Below are positions 22,601 through 34,900 of a DNA stretch of 64,000 bases, piece after piece. Within the stretch, counting starts at the first letter, position 1; each line of letters begins with the position of its first letter. A model generated the notes under the pieces. The model searched no databases and had not been told where the DNA came from. It saw nothing but the letters and a program-made list of their open reading frames with translations. The stretch is from Lasioglossum baleicum (lineage: Eukaryota > Arthropoda > Insecta > Hymenoptera > Halictidae), in contig NC_134933.1 in assembly GCF_051020765.1 (NCBI RefSeq), positions 13,551,461 through 13,615,460 of the forward strand, given 5' to 3'. Both the position numbers and the translations under genes were made by a program.

Positions 22601-23351
22601 GGCAAACTCGATTTCGTTTCGATGGTGTTTGTCCGGGCGCGTTCTATCACCAACACAAGGGACAACTCCGAAAACCGAGATAGCTGTATAAATGTGTGTC
22701 ATGCGAGTTAGTGATGGGTTTTACTGACGGTCGTTTTACGAACGTATCGCTATCAACGTGTGACGTGCACGCTGTAACGCCCGGCAGTATTCCTACACGT
22801 TGTCGAATGGCCGGCACTCGAAAAAGGCTATTAGCCGGTGTAGTACCTTTGTTTTGAGGCATAGAAAGAACCCCTATTTTCTCGTCCACCCTCGACCGAA
22901 TCTACCCCCTTCCCCCCCTCCATATACCACCTCCACTACTGACGGGTCGTTCCATTTTGGATCACTTCCCGATTTTCCGTCGTTAACAGCATCCCCGCTT
23001 TATGACTTTTAAACGGTTCCCACTCGATAGCATCAAGATGCGACCGGATATTCGAACCGTTAAACAGTAATATTATCCGATTACCGAGAACACGCGAACG
23101 CGCTGTGTAATTCGGCCTTCAACAATCGAACTTTCTCTTTACCCGTGCTTCAACCCTCTACAAAACGAATCACTGTTAATTTCTCCGATTTTAAATTACT
23201 CGCTCAGCTCGTTCCTCTCTGTTTTTTGCTTTGTAACGAGCACACCCTCGGAATTATGCGGAGGGCCCTCCGAAAATATTGCATTTGTGCAGCAAAATCG
23301 TTCTACGTAGATTACGCATTATATTACACTAGGGTGGCCCTTATTTTCGAA
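19656..23351. other. Mostly unique non-coding sequence
   Basis: Contains (ATCA)n at 19664-19681, a degenerate TAGACTGCGG-family end at 19840-19859 (ATGCATGAAAATCCGCAGTC), a short GA run at 21093-21105 and a CCTA run near 21580-21595. A 128-codon plus-strand frame at 20135-20521 matches nothing I recognise. An exon candidate lies at 22462-22545. Confidence 0.4.
22462..22545 (+). other. Candidate first coding exon (unproven)
   Basis: An ATG in good context (GAAACATGG), preceded in frame by TGA, opens 28 codons that run without interruption into a perfect donor (AAG|GTAAGT at 22546). The peptide starts MARTANRQTDIVQFKYH; I recognise no family. If spliced, a plus-strand gene would overlap the presumed Rox8 intron antisense. 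No supporting second exon was found, so this may be chance. Confidence 0.2.
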
Positions 23352-23848
23352 TTCTGAATTTCATTTACAGCTTCCCCAGGATTGTTTTAAATAACTTTAA
23401 AAAATCTGTGTATAGTTTAAGCTTGATCGGCTAACGAAAAAACGTGCCTCAAGACCCTTAAACATTAAAAGAATTAATTAAATGCTCACGAAATCGTTTC
23501 TCTCGAATATCTTCTAAATTGTTTACCGCATCGAAAAATATGTTAGACAAAATCTGTAGATCTGGAGAAAAAATTTTTCCAGAAAAATTTTTTCTTTAAT
23601 TTGAAGATTGAAGTGTTTTGATGAACTCGCGGAACTTACATTTTTTAAATCGCATATTATTCTGCAGGAAATTGCATATATTTTTATATTTAAAAGTCAA
23701 ACAAATTTGTTTGCTTTAATCAAGGCTGAAGGTCTTGTAAAGAGAACTGCGTTTCAAAAATCCCACTAAAATGAATCGTTAAATAAATACGATTTTTGTT
23801 GAATTATATGGAACAATCCTGGGGAGTGCCGTAAAAGAAATTTTGAAA
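23352..23848. mobile_element. Degenerate transposon with about 38-bp inverted ends
   Basis: The left block ATTTCATTTACAGCTTCCCC plus AGGATTGTT matches, in reverse, the right block AACAATCCTGGGGAGTGCCG plus TAAAAGAAATTTTG. The interior of about 430 bp is AT-rich and includes a near-perfect A/T palindrome at 23566-23593. Outer limits and target duplication are unclear. No coding remnant recognised. Confidence 0.55.
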
Positions 23849-24663
23849 AAAATATTCGACAAGAGTAAACAAGAGTGATGTATTAAAAATGTTTTTTAGT
23901 TTTATTCGTAATTTTATATTTCCAACGATTAACAGCAAGCTAGAGTAGACATAAAAATGGAAGATCTGTCGTGTGTAACTACATAGCACTTTTACCGCGA
24001 GTAATTGCATCGTTCGAATTGTAGCTTGGACTCGGTAAAGTTGTATAGGGTCGTAAGTAGGTACTGTCGGGCCCTGACAAGAGTAGAACTTGGAGGAATG
24101 CGAGTTTAGTGGTTAGAAGTCTTGGTGCTGCTATCGTAAGTCATGTGAATAAGCGTGGCTGTCATCTATTGGCTCGGAAGTTTGTGGGTATTCAAGACAC
24201 TTTACTACTGTACACTTATCTGTCAGCGAAGTGTTTTGTCAATAATTGATCGCACTCGCGGTTGGCTATGATATAACTTATTCTTTAGTTACTTCGATAA
24301 TTGGTTCATTTTCTTTCGCTTATAACTCTTCCGATGCGGACGGTGCACTAAAACTATCACGGGAACGTCTGCACTCTGCAATCGTGAATTGTGCACCAGA
24401 AAGAGAATGTTTGCAGCAAATATTGTGACAACTGTCTTCTCGGTAATAAAAAATTAACATATCGTTCCAGTCGGAAAAATGAAGATGGAGAAGTTCTCTG
24501 ACTTCATAAAATATTTGCTTTCTTCTTTAGCGACTGTGGCATTATTTTGTAAATGTTCTACGACAGCAACTAGTTTCATTTTTAAAACACACAAATTTTT
24601 TCATCTTCTTTATCCCATAAAAAGATGACACTTTCTAAGCTGAGTTAGTTGAATTGTTATAAC
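23849..24663. other. Unique non-coding sequence
   Basis: Mixed composition; no repeat or exon recognised. Confidence 0.4.
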
Positions 24664-24865
24664 TAGACTGCGGATTTTTATGTATTTATGAAGAAATTGG
24701 CTGTGTGAAATATGAAACGATAAAAGATTAGAAAAATATAAGGAGATTGTTATGATGTTTCGAATGTAAAACAATCTATCAAGGGATGAAGTGAATTTTT
24801 ATTTAACTCCTGCTGCTCGCAATCGTTGCAAAATGTTTTTATTTTGCATAAAGATCCGCCATCTA
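24664..24865 (-). mobile_element. hAT-type MITE, TAGACTGCGG family, full-length copy
   Basis: A 202-bp element with ends TAGACTGCGGATTTTTATG (left) and GCATAAAGATCCGCCATCTA (right), flanked by an exact 8-bp direct repeat GTTATAAC (24656-24663 and 24866-24873) that fits NTNNNNAN. Its reverse complement aligns along its whole length with 27416-27615. No coding capacity. Confidence 0.9.
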
Positions 24866-27415
24866 GTTATAACTTCAAGTTAACGGTCTTTAAGAAGATT
24901 GATAAACATTACATTGTTTTTTGTCAATCAGAGTTGCGAGGCTGAATGCAAGAAGTGTGTCCAATTCCTGGCTTACGTAAGAGAGCCATCTAGCGCATTA
25001 TCGACGAGAAAAAAAGCCATTGAAAGTTGGGCATTAACATGTTATTATCAAAGTTATCCATTAGTTGTTAGATCACAGGTTTCTCCCCGTGGCCCGGAAG
25101 GCAGAGCTCGTTATTTCTTTGCAGACGTTGCGGTTCCTCGGTAGGTAGCTAAAACAAGTTGGTAGGACGAGTTAACGACGAATCGGCCATAGTTCGAGAA
25201 AGTTTGCATCTATCGAGGTGCAGTTGATGGTCCATGTACGTGAACTTACAATCTCCTTTCTTGAGGTTAACTTCGGAAGAGCCAAAATAACGAAGGGCTA
25301 AGATGCTGAACACAAGAGCGGAGACTATACCTTGTCCCTCTGTATGGCTTCGTTAAGAGGATTAAACGGCTTTGAAGTTACGTCATTTGAAATTGTGCTA
25401 GATCGAGCGGGAAGGCGTTTGCCTGAATCGAGAACCCTTTCCGACATTGACAATTGAAGGGGTTCTAAAGATCAGAAGCTAAAGCCGAGCTGCAATATTA
25501 ATTGCATTCGTTAACGGATGTTTTTACAATGGCGATCGCCGTTTTGTACATAATCTGCTCTTCCCGCTGAATTTTTCATGACGAACAGAATTTTCTGCAT
25601 CGGTTGCAGATAATCATGGATAAAATATAAATAGATTTTCATAGAATAAATTTTCGCGAGATTCACAACCGTCACAAATAATCCGAAATTTATCATCAAC
25701 ATTTAGTGGAAATTATTTTTTGCTTATTACATAATTAACAAATTAGCAAATTATCTATATGGATCTCGTAAGTTCATGTTCTAAATTACAGAACAGTTTG
25801 ATGATGAAATCGTTCGCACGTTTTCGGCATCGTAACATTAAATTGTTCAAACATGGTCGACTAACTTTTGTTTAACTTGATCGTTTTATTCGACAGATAC
25901 TCAAACATTCCCGTCCCGCTTCGAGAGGAATTTGGCGAGTTCTTTAAAGAAGGCACAGCAGCAAAGGAAATCAATCGAAGCACGAAAATAAAAAGGTAGG
26001 TCGAGTTTATGAAGCAGAAAAGTTTCAAAGTCTTACAAATATTTGTAAAATAAAAGAACCTTAACCTTTCCACTTCATCGTTTTGCAAGTTTATAAAATT
26101 CCATCTCGCAGTGAAATCTATTCACAAATTACAAAATCATCGTACAAAAACAACACAATTCACGTATTATAATTTTACGAAAGGTATTTAAAATGTTCCT
26201 GAAACGGCTTGTTCACATCGCAAACAAGTAAATAACTTTTTACAAAGAGTGACAAACCACATGAAATATTTGATGGTGAATTTTATGCTCTTTGGAAAGA
26301 AATATTTTTTCCGCGAGATCTCGGTACGAGACTCTTGCATATTATAATCGATTTGCGGCGATAGTCGACATTTCGCTGGCAACGTGGCGGTAAGAAATAG
26401 TTCGCGTGTGCAACGTGCTCGCACGAAATTCCTTTAGGATATTTTATTCGGGATCAGAAACAAGAACGCGCCAAGGGACGATTCGAAGCGAGTAAGACAC
26501 AACGGGAAACGGGGCGGGGGGTGGGGGATAGATCGCAGTATTGCGAATCGCATCCGACGTGGGATAGAGGTTTGCTCGCGGCTTGGAATGCGTTTATTTG
26601 AATCTTGATGCAAGAATTTATTCCGTTCGCTCACTCAGCCGCGCAGTAGCTTCCCTCGTTCGGCTTTCATTCGACGACGTGTCTCTTCGTCTAATCCGTG
26701 AAAGGTGAAGTAACCCCCTGACGAGTTCTTCTCACACCCCTCCTCCCCATAAACACGGGGAAATAGGGAATTTATTTTTCTAACCCCTCAGGATTTTCTT
26801 TGTGACTCCGATAGTTACTTTATTGTGCTCTATTGGGGAAAATGCAAAGCGATTTTATGTTCATTGTTAAATGAAAAATATTACTCTATTTTGTTTCATT
26901 TATTCAATTGCATCGAAAATTATCAGCACGTGTTTTAGTCGTTCTTTTAAGCTTAACAGATTGAGAAATGTTTTTTGAATATTATGAGAAGCAAGTGTTT
27001 ACCAATTGTTGTAATATAATCAATAACGTACAGTCTTTCTTACTTATGGCTAGTGCTTTTCTAAAATGTTTTTTATAGTTATATTCAAGACGCTACGTTT
27101 CTTTATACTCACATCATCATTGATATTTATACTGTTGTCCTTTATTGTGCGTAATTAAGGCGATGATATAATTATCGGAGATATTTTTTACAAGAGGGAC
27201 TGTTTACAAAAGTGTTTACATCAATATTTGCTCGCATCATTGCCGCGTCAATTAGTTAAAAATAGCTCACGATAAAATTTAACAAGAAAAATAATGATTA
27301 TGTGCGTGGGTAAATGTAAATTTATATTTCGTTATCGGAGGAGATGTATTATTATTAGACTATTGTCTGTGACAGAATCATTTTAATAATGCCACACGCC
27401 ACACCGTGTCATGAC
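24866..27415. other. Non-coding stretch between two inverted hAT-type copies
   Basis: Mixed to AT-rich. It holds an exon-like segment at 24932-24976 and a G-rich motif at 26504-26527. 26800-27400 is strongly AT-rich with nothing recognised. Confidence 0.4.
26504..26527 (+). other. G-quadruplex motif
   Basis: Four G-runs (GGG, GGGG, GGGGGG, GGGGG) are separated by loops of 4, 1 and 1 bases on the plus strand. On the Rox8-sense strand this is C-rich, so any structure would be in DNA or in an antisense RNA. Confidence 0.7.
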
Positions 27416-27615
27416 TAGACTGCGGATCTTTATGCAAAATAAAAATGTTTTTCATTGATTGTGGGAAGCAGGTATAACACAACAATTGATTTCATCCCTT
27501 AACGACTTGCTACATTCAAAGCAACATTACAACACTGTTGAATTTTTTAAATCTTTCACTTTTTTATATTTCGTCCAATCAATTTCTTCATAAATTCATA
27601 AAGATCCGCAGACTA
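27416..27615 (+). mobile_element. hAT-type MITE, TAGACTGCGG family, full-length copy
   Basis: A 200-bp element from TAGACTGCGGATCTTTATGC to GCAGACTA. The left flank GTCATGAC fits the NTNNNNAN hAT target form but the right flank GTTAGGTA has diverged. It aligns end to end with the reverse complement of 24664-24865. Confidence 0.85.
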
Positions 27616-30600
27616 GTTAGGTAAATGTTAAATATCTTTGATTGAAATGCTTTTTCTGAAACATGTGATGCACTTTCTCTATACAATACAATTTATTAAT
27701 AATATTTTTTATAATCGAAATTCTTCTAAAACGATTTCTTCGAGTAAATCGTTTAAATGGTGCATGCATTCGTGACATTCGCAGATGGAGCTGGCAGACA
27801 TAGTAGAAAAAAGAATTCGTCACAGTTTCAAAAATGATGAACCGAGCGGATCAGTACTACATAGTCGCCGATAGACATCGGAAATCGGTGTATGTACCCG
27901 TGGAACGTGGCTACTCCCTTAGCGTTCCTTTTGCTTCCCTGGAAGATCATCTAGCGTTTAGTGATCGTTGGCTCGGATAGTAAACGTAGTCGGTTCGATC
28001 GCAATACGCGCGAGCGTCACGGATCGTAGAGCCGATTCCGTCGGGCGGGGCAATCAGTCGAGTCGTGGCTGATTTAATGCATTATTTTATTAGAAATCTA
28101 TAAAGCCATCCAGATTACGCGGGAAAGGTTTATGGCTTGCCGCCAACCCACCAGATTCGGCTACCGCATCCTCTTTCCACTTTGACCTAAACCGTTTTCA
28201 ACATCGAACCTACCACCATCGGGCAAGCCGCGTCACGATTCGCGCCCTCCCACAGACACAGGAACCACCAGTGACCGGTTCGGGGCGTCAGCTACCCTTC
28301 TTTCGGGTTCACCAGTTAATGTGTCCACCCTTTTCCACCCATTCCCACCCATTTTCCACCCTCGCAACCCTGCTGGAAGAAAAAGGAACGGCCAGATGAG
28401 CGCGCAGCGGCCGGTTGAATCAGCGGATTAATTTATGCGCGACTTCTTCTTATTTGGGCTGGATCACGCTGCCCGACAGTTTACACTCGAAATCGATGGC
28501 CAAAATTCAATTTTCGAAGTATCCATCGTACTTGGATAATTGAGAATTCAGATATCGATTCGGATAATCGAGGTCCTATCCAATCGCCAACTAAACAAGC
28601 AAGTACACTCCGAATAATGTCATTGTTTCGACTCATTTTAATTAGGGAAATGTCACACGTACGTTGGTTAAAGTGTCATAAAAAAATAATGAAAAACAAA
28701 AATGTTTTCTCATTGGATCTGCATTGAAAAAGGAAAATTCTCAAGATAATGGATTGAAACAAACTTTTAAATTAACTTCATCATAATTTCATAAAAGATA
28801 TTCGGATTCAGCAACCATAAAGACGTAAGGACACCAGTTCTTCTGAAAACCGCGTATGAAATTATGAATTTTGGCAAGCTTTTCGAGCAGATGCACTATT
28901 CTGCGCTGGGGAGGAAGCTCTGCCCGAATTTTAGGCATCCCCGAGCGAAGAGTAATGACGATAAATGAGCGGGCTAATGAAGAACACTATGAATTCCACG
29001 GAAGCTTTAAATTGCTCGGAGACATTGCATTCTTTGACAGAGGGAATCTTGTCGATGAAATACTTTGACGCAACCTATCTTTGCTACCCTTATCTTTTGG
29101 ATAACGTTTTGGACGCGTTAACACAATATTTCTCTAAGAATATCTTTTGACGAACTTGTATTGTAGAATAGTGTTGTTCATGTTGCAGTTACAAATGTGC
29201 AAAGATTTAATTGATACAATTTTCATTACTACTTCTTCTTCCACTGTCCCCAAAATTAAAAATACTAAACTGTGTAACGTCGTCCTTGAAATAGCAAATT
29301 AATGCAGCAGTTGTGAATATTTCTCCAGGAACATGACATTTTCCGTGTACGGAATGGCAAAATAAACCACGAGCAGAATTTAGGCGAGCAGAGCACGCGT
29401 TCGGTAAGTTTCGGCAACGAACGGACGATGGTTCTTTGTTCAACGCTGAAAATTTCCCATGAAATTCAGTTTTCGCGAAGTGGATCTGTAAATACGCCGA
29501 TGAAACTCGAAAGGGAACCGCGACTTCGAAAGTTTGCCGAGAGGGGAGAAAAATTGTTCGCTTCCGGTTTTTACGGCGAGCGTAAAGTATATTTTAGGAA
29601 ACGATTGCGCCGCGGACGCGGACGTTGGGTTTCTTACACCGTGGAAATTGGATTTCGTGGCTTTTCTCGGACCATGAATTTTTTTTCGATGTTTAGCCGT
29701 AAATATAATTGGACGTAAACCGCGCGCGCCCAACCTATCAAACCGTTTTATTTTTTCTCTGGTGTTCGCTGAAAACCGTGTCGAGGAAATCGATAACAGA
29801 ATAAGATCCCGTCGTTTTCGTCGACTCTGTATCCAATTCTCCAAAATTATTACGCTCGCACTGAACGGAACGCTCCTTGAATTTTTCAAGAGATCGATTT
29901 CCGTAATTTTCACGATATAAATTCTCTTGCATCGTTTCGTGCGAAAGAGAAGCTGTTGTTTCAAAGATTTTACATCGCAACGTGGCGTGTAACCATTTTT
30001 GCCGGGCTGTCAGTTTTTACATTTAATACCCGCATCGAAAATAGAGTGTTACATATATTCGCAAAGTCCTCTCGGTATCCTTTGTTCCGTAGAGATAAAT
30101 ACATTCCGCTTTTCATATACATATAATTACGTTACGCGAAGCCGACTGGACGAACGTATTGATTTTGAACACGGCACAGAAGAATATCTGCTGAAGTTCA
30201 GTCGACGGTGTGCAACGGCAGAGCCGCAAGGGTATTTGTTAATATTACGATATTGATTATTCTTAATGAGGATGCTGCGAAACGATCCACCGATTCAATA
30301 GTTCCTCTCCTCTGAAATGATTAGAGACACTTCCGTTTCGTTCCGCTCCGCACTGTGAAGATTACTTTTGCCCGCGCGCTATCCGCAATTCTCGAGCACC
30401 ATGTACCGATATTTTCGAATAACTAAACGAGTCCGCCGATTATTTCTTATTATACCACATGATAAAACAATGAATCGAAGCGAAGCGATGGCTAGAATAT
30501 TCAGCTCTGCCGATCGGCTGATGAATACGCGCACTTTTACCGGGGCGGGAAACTTTTTCAGGGATGAACGGACGGCGGCTCCCCTCGTAAAAAGAGCTCA

Positions 30601-31500
30601 AAGAACAAAAAATCAGATTGTTTCGCACGAGACTTCGTTATCGAGACAATTGATTTCGAGAATTCATCGGCCGTCTCGCTGAATTTTACCTCAGTTTCTA
30701 TTAATCTCGAGGATCACGCCAGCGAAGCTAAGAAAATCAATTTGTTAGAAAAACGAAAATAAAGCTTCCACTTCACATTTATCATCGTACGAATCGGTCG
30801 AAATAACTCGCAATTTTTACGTTTGTTCATTGATCACTGCTTGCGCGAACAATAAAATTTCTATTCCAAGATGGCAGCACCGCGGTTCCAGCAGTTGTTC
30901 CTCGCGTCAAACTTCCGACGGAACTTCAATCATTATCGTTCGAAAGAGTGAACTGAAATTCGTGGTCGAAGTTTCATATATCACGCTCGATAAGATATGT
31001 AACTACTATCATGCTCGGACCGTATGGATGAAATTTCAAAGGCTCGCGCGCGTCTCAACATGAAAATCAGGACGTTCGCTGCTTTCATGTTTCCGAACGG
31101 TTCGAGCGAGTTCGGTTTGTCATTTCTATGCAAAATTTATTTCAGCCTTTACACCGAAACTTTTCCGAGCATGACCGATGAAAATCATTTACGAAGGAAA
31201 TCGTCTCTCGCGGAAACGGATATTTTATTCCGCGAGTGCGCTGAAACGTGACAAATAAACCATTGGTGCATATGTAATTTTAAGTATATTTTTTAAAAAT
31301 CGTACTTGTGCGCTATGCTGTAATTTAATGATTTTTATTATCGTTCATTGTGTGGTATGTACTATCTTTCTGAGAGAATGTTTTTTTATAGATTCTTGTA
31401 TAGATACCTTTAAGTTATATGTAACATTTTTTGTTACACGTTATTCATTGCGGTTTTTACAATATCTGATTTTTAAGTTGTACAATATTTCTATGATTGA
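27616..31500. other. Mostly unique non-coding sequence
   Basis: 27830-28500 is GC-rich and ends in a CCACCC-rich tract. 28558-28660 resembles 13455-13549 (ATTCGGATAATCGAGGT, then AATTAG and AAATG-CAC blocks). 29329-29403 is an exon-like segment. A 174-codon minus-strand frame at 29440-29964 has no recognised similarity. Confidence 0.4.
28328..28361 (-). other. G-quadruplex motif on the Rox8-sense strand
   Basis: Five CCC runs at 28328, 28338, 28344, 28348 and 28359 come from a decamer-like CCACCCATTTT repeat. On the minus strand the first four give GGG runs with loops of 1, 3 and 7. If this region is intron, the pre-mRNA carries the G-rich form. Confidence 0.65.
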
Positions 31501-31591
31501 ACACACACACACATACACAGTTTCTAGCATAGAACAGAATCTATACCCATATTTAGCATGTTGAAAATGGGTATAGGTTCTGTTCCATACT
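31501..31591. repeat. (AC)n run and 68-bp foldback
   Basis: A short AC microsatellite (31501-31518) is followed by a hairpin (31524-31591): arms AGCATAGAACAGAATCTATA plus CCCAT and ATGGGTATAGGTTCTGTTCC around a loop of about 15 bases. A second small hairpin with TAAACGCATA arms follows at about 31608-31636. Confidence 0.75.
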
Positions 31592-31710
31592 ACACCTTGG
31601 TACAGTATTGTCACCATAAACGCATAAGCCTCTGTATGCGTTTATCTGAGACTAGTAGATATTTTTTTGGGCTTCAAACTTTGAAGTTCAAAGGCCGAGC
31701 CGAACGTAGA

Positions 31711-31957
31711 GAAGGACAGCGCGTTTAAAGAGAGACCACGCGCGGGCCTTTCAACTGTGCCGGCGACTGCGACTCTTCGCGTCTCTTTCTTTCCCATACG
31801 CTGTCCTTCCTTGTGCCCGAAACGTTCGTCGTCAATTAAACCACTAAATACATTTGAAATTATATGAGCGGAACACCAACATGGCAGCGCCCATATCAGT
31901 CAAAAACGCTTAAAATCGCTCAACTTTAAACGCGCATAACTCTTGAACTAATGAATT
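31711..31957 (+). repeat. Degraded foldback and fragment related to 40760-41262
   Basis: GAAGGACAGCG at 31711 and CGCTGTCCTTCC near 31800 bound an imperfect inverted repeat. Next to it, 31880-31957 (ATGGCAGCGCCC, GCTCAACTTTAAACGCGCA, TAACTCTTGAAC) matches the right arm of the 40760-41262 element at about 41062-41140. Only one arm of that sequence is present here. Confidence 0.55.
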
Positions 31958-34900
31958 CCTAACATTAAAACTTGGTCCCGTAAAAAATTAAAAATGCCTG
32001 GTTTCCTCAGGTGAAGCTTAACCTAAACAGGCCCTACCGTTATGAAAAGAAACGTATATTAATTGGCTCATTTAAGAAGACTCCGTGAAAGTAATCTTCT
32101 TTACAACAGAGGTAAATCAATTGTTCTTTACAAGTTCATTCAAAGCCTGAGTATATGAATCGAACTGGAATATATTATATTTGATTTGTGGCACTGTATT
32201 TTGCAAGCTTTCCGTGAAGAAATGTTTCGCACGGGACGAAATGAACCAAATAAATGGAGATGCACCGTTCAACACACTTTCCGTTTTCATAGAACCGTCT
32301 CGGCATTATTGTTCCCGAAACATCCACGTGACAAACACGACAGCATCATCTGTCACATGCTGTCAAAACTGTGATCTCTTTTTTCGACAGAATTTTCCCA
32401 AGGAACAACGCCGGCAGTCCGCGAGACTAACGATTCCTCGGTTCGCGACAGTGCATGTATTCTAAAATGTTCAGGCCATCAGGTCTGTTGCTTGAGCGCA
32501 GTCTATTCATTCCGGCTTTGCGATTGTTTTGCAGTTTTAATATCCAAGATGGTGAATGCCGCGGAAAACGGTGGCGAAAGGCGGCACGGAGAGAAAAACG
32601 CGGAGGTTCGGTTTGCATTTTAATTCTTCCTATATCAGCGCGCGCGCGCGACACAGTCTGCGCGGATTTGTAATACACACAGAAACATTCGGCATAATCG
32701 AAGACGAGCGTCTCTGTACACGATCAAAGAATATTGAATACGAATTTCGTCTCGGCTTGTTTCCCAGTCCTAAACTCGTCTTTTCCGTCTTTCTTTCTCT
32801 TTCTCTCGTTGCCTCTGTTCGCCATAGAACGAGGAACGAAACGCATAATTAGAGTTTGCAAGCGCCCGCTGGATTAAGTAAAGTAAATCTCACGGAGAAA
32901 GTCAAAAGAAATGTAAAGTATTTGACTCGAACCAGGCAGCCGGCTTGCTCTTCTCTCTGCTCTCTCTTTCTCCCACTCTCTCTTCCACGGCAAAAGGAAA
33001 AACTATGAGAGTGGTTGAAGCTTCTTATGAGTTTCTTTGACGCTGCTTTCGCGTGAATAAAACGCGTTCATAATTTCGTGACATAAATTATACCTATCAA
33101 CGTTCCACGACGATGGACGGACCATGAAGATAGATAATCCTGGACTTTTTACTCAGCGAGAGGCATTCACGCGGCAATAAATGTTGTATAACGGTGTATA
33201 ACTCTGGAAACTCGCGCGTGGAAAAAGTATACAATACACTAACAAAATATATGATTTTATTAAGGATGTAGATTTCATTTTTGAAACACTTTTTCAAAAG
33301 ACATGTGCAGGTCTGATTGAAACGACTCACCCTGTATATAACCATTCAAGAAAGTTGTGTCATCTTTTTAATTATCTGTTTCCAAATAAGTTGAAGCATT
33401 CTCTTGATGGTTGTCTACAAGTAATCACATGCCATACGTCATCAGTTTCGATATCCCATTTTAAGGCGATTGCATTATTCGAGTTAATTAAATGTCAAAC
33501 GTCACGTAGAACGAATTAAACGAGGTATGCGAATATACACATATATGTATATGTCAGCAAAAAATCGAGGTCGCCGAATGATTAATGAAAGTAGATAATA
33601 TTATTTTTATAACGATAGGATGAAATTTATGGAGTGAATAGTTAGTTGAATTATTCGCCCTCCATTTTGATGAATGAGTTTCATTATACTTTGGTAGGAT
33701 GATATATTTCATCTTCTCGTTATTCTGCTTCTCATACACTACTTTTTAAATGGAAGGTAATAATAATAAATCCGAAATCTACACAAAATTTCTATTAGTC
33801 AGAGTTTTGAGAATTTTTGATCAAATGTTTTTCTGTTACGAATTCTGAATACGTTTCAACATTACATGATTGTTATTTTCTGTATACACACACATACTTA
33901 ATAATACTTATAAGCTATATAAGTATTATTCAATTGTTTCAAAGTTCTTAAGTTTAAAAGTTGTCGTTTGCAGGCTGTGAAATGTTATAAGCGCATTAAC
34001 GTAATGTCCACAGTCGACGTTTCATTGTTAAGAGATAATAATAGGGGGATAAGCTGTGTACTATAAGACCTATTTTCTTATAATCGCACTTACTTCCTGG
34101 AATCATAGAAGTTTCATACTAATCGATACAGAACTGTTTGAGAAAACACAAGTTCGGTAGGTGAATATTTAAAAACATAAATGAGAAACTAAATACTTCA
34201 GAAAGAGAGCTCTTTGCCATACATGTTTCATTCTAACTTCCTCAAAAAGTATTGATTTCTCGACCATTTGGCTATAACCTCTAATCTTGTTGAAAAGTTA
34301 ATTCTAAATTTTTAAAATTTTGCTCGATTAGTAACTTGAGAAGGTACTCCAACAATTTTTAAAATTTAAAGAGATTCTGTAACTGTAAAATAGTTTACTT
34401 GTCATTTGCACAAAATGAAAATACGAGTTTCGAGTTACTTTCAAAGAGGAAGCGCTGTTTTAATTATCATCTGTAATTTCATATTTAAAATAATATTTGC
34501 TCTTGTCAGATGGTTTGTTCCGGAAAGTTAGCTCGACTGTATGGGACGTTAGTTAAACTGCAAAACAACAAGTAACACGAAACTTTTTTTCCATACGTGT
34601 ATCATGTTACTGCGTTTTACACGTAGAACAATACACTTCGAAGAAAATCCCGATTCTGCGAAGTTACGTAAATGCCATTAAGCCATTTAACTTTTTCCCT
34701 AGTAGTTTTTCATCTGCGTTCATAAAAGAGATATGATACGTCCTAGTTGTGTCGCTCAGCCTGCAGAACCAGTCAGAAAAATTGCTTTAATAGTGATTTA
34801 ACCAAGGTGCATGTAACGCGTAAAAAACGTAAGCTGAGATTATGACAGGAACTTTTCGAAAATATTTTCGAGACGTTATCGGACTATTGAGCGCTTCATG

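Noticed and set aside
29440..29964. 174-codon minus-strand frame
   Set aside because: No recognisable domain, and the opposite strand is open as well over part of it.
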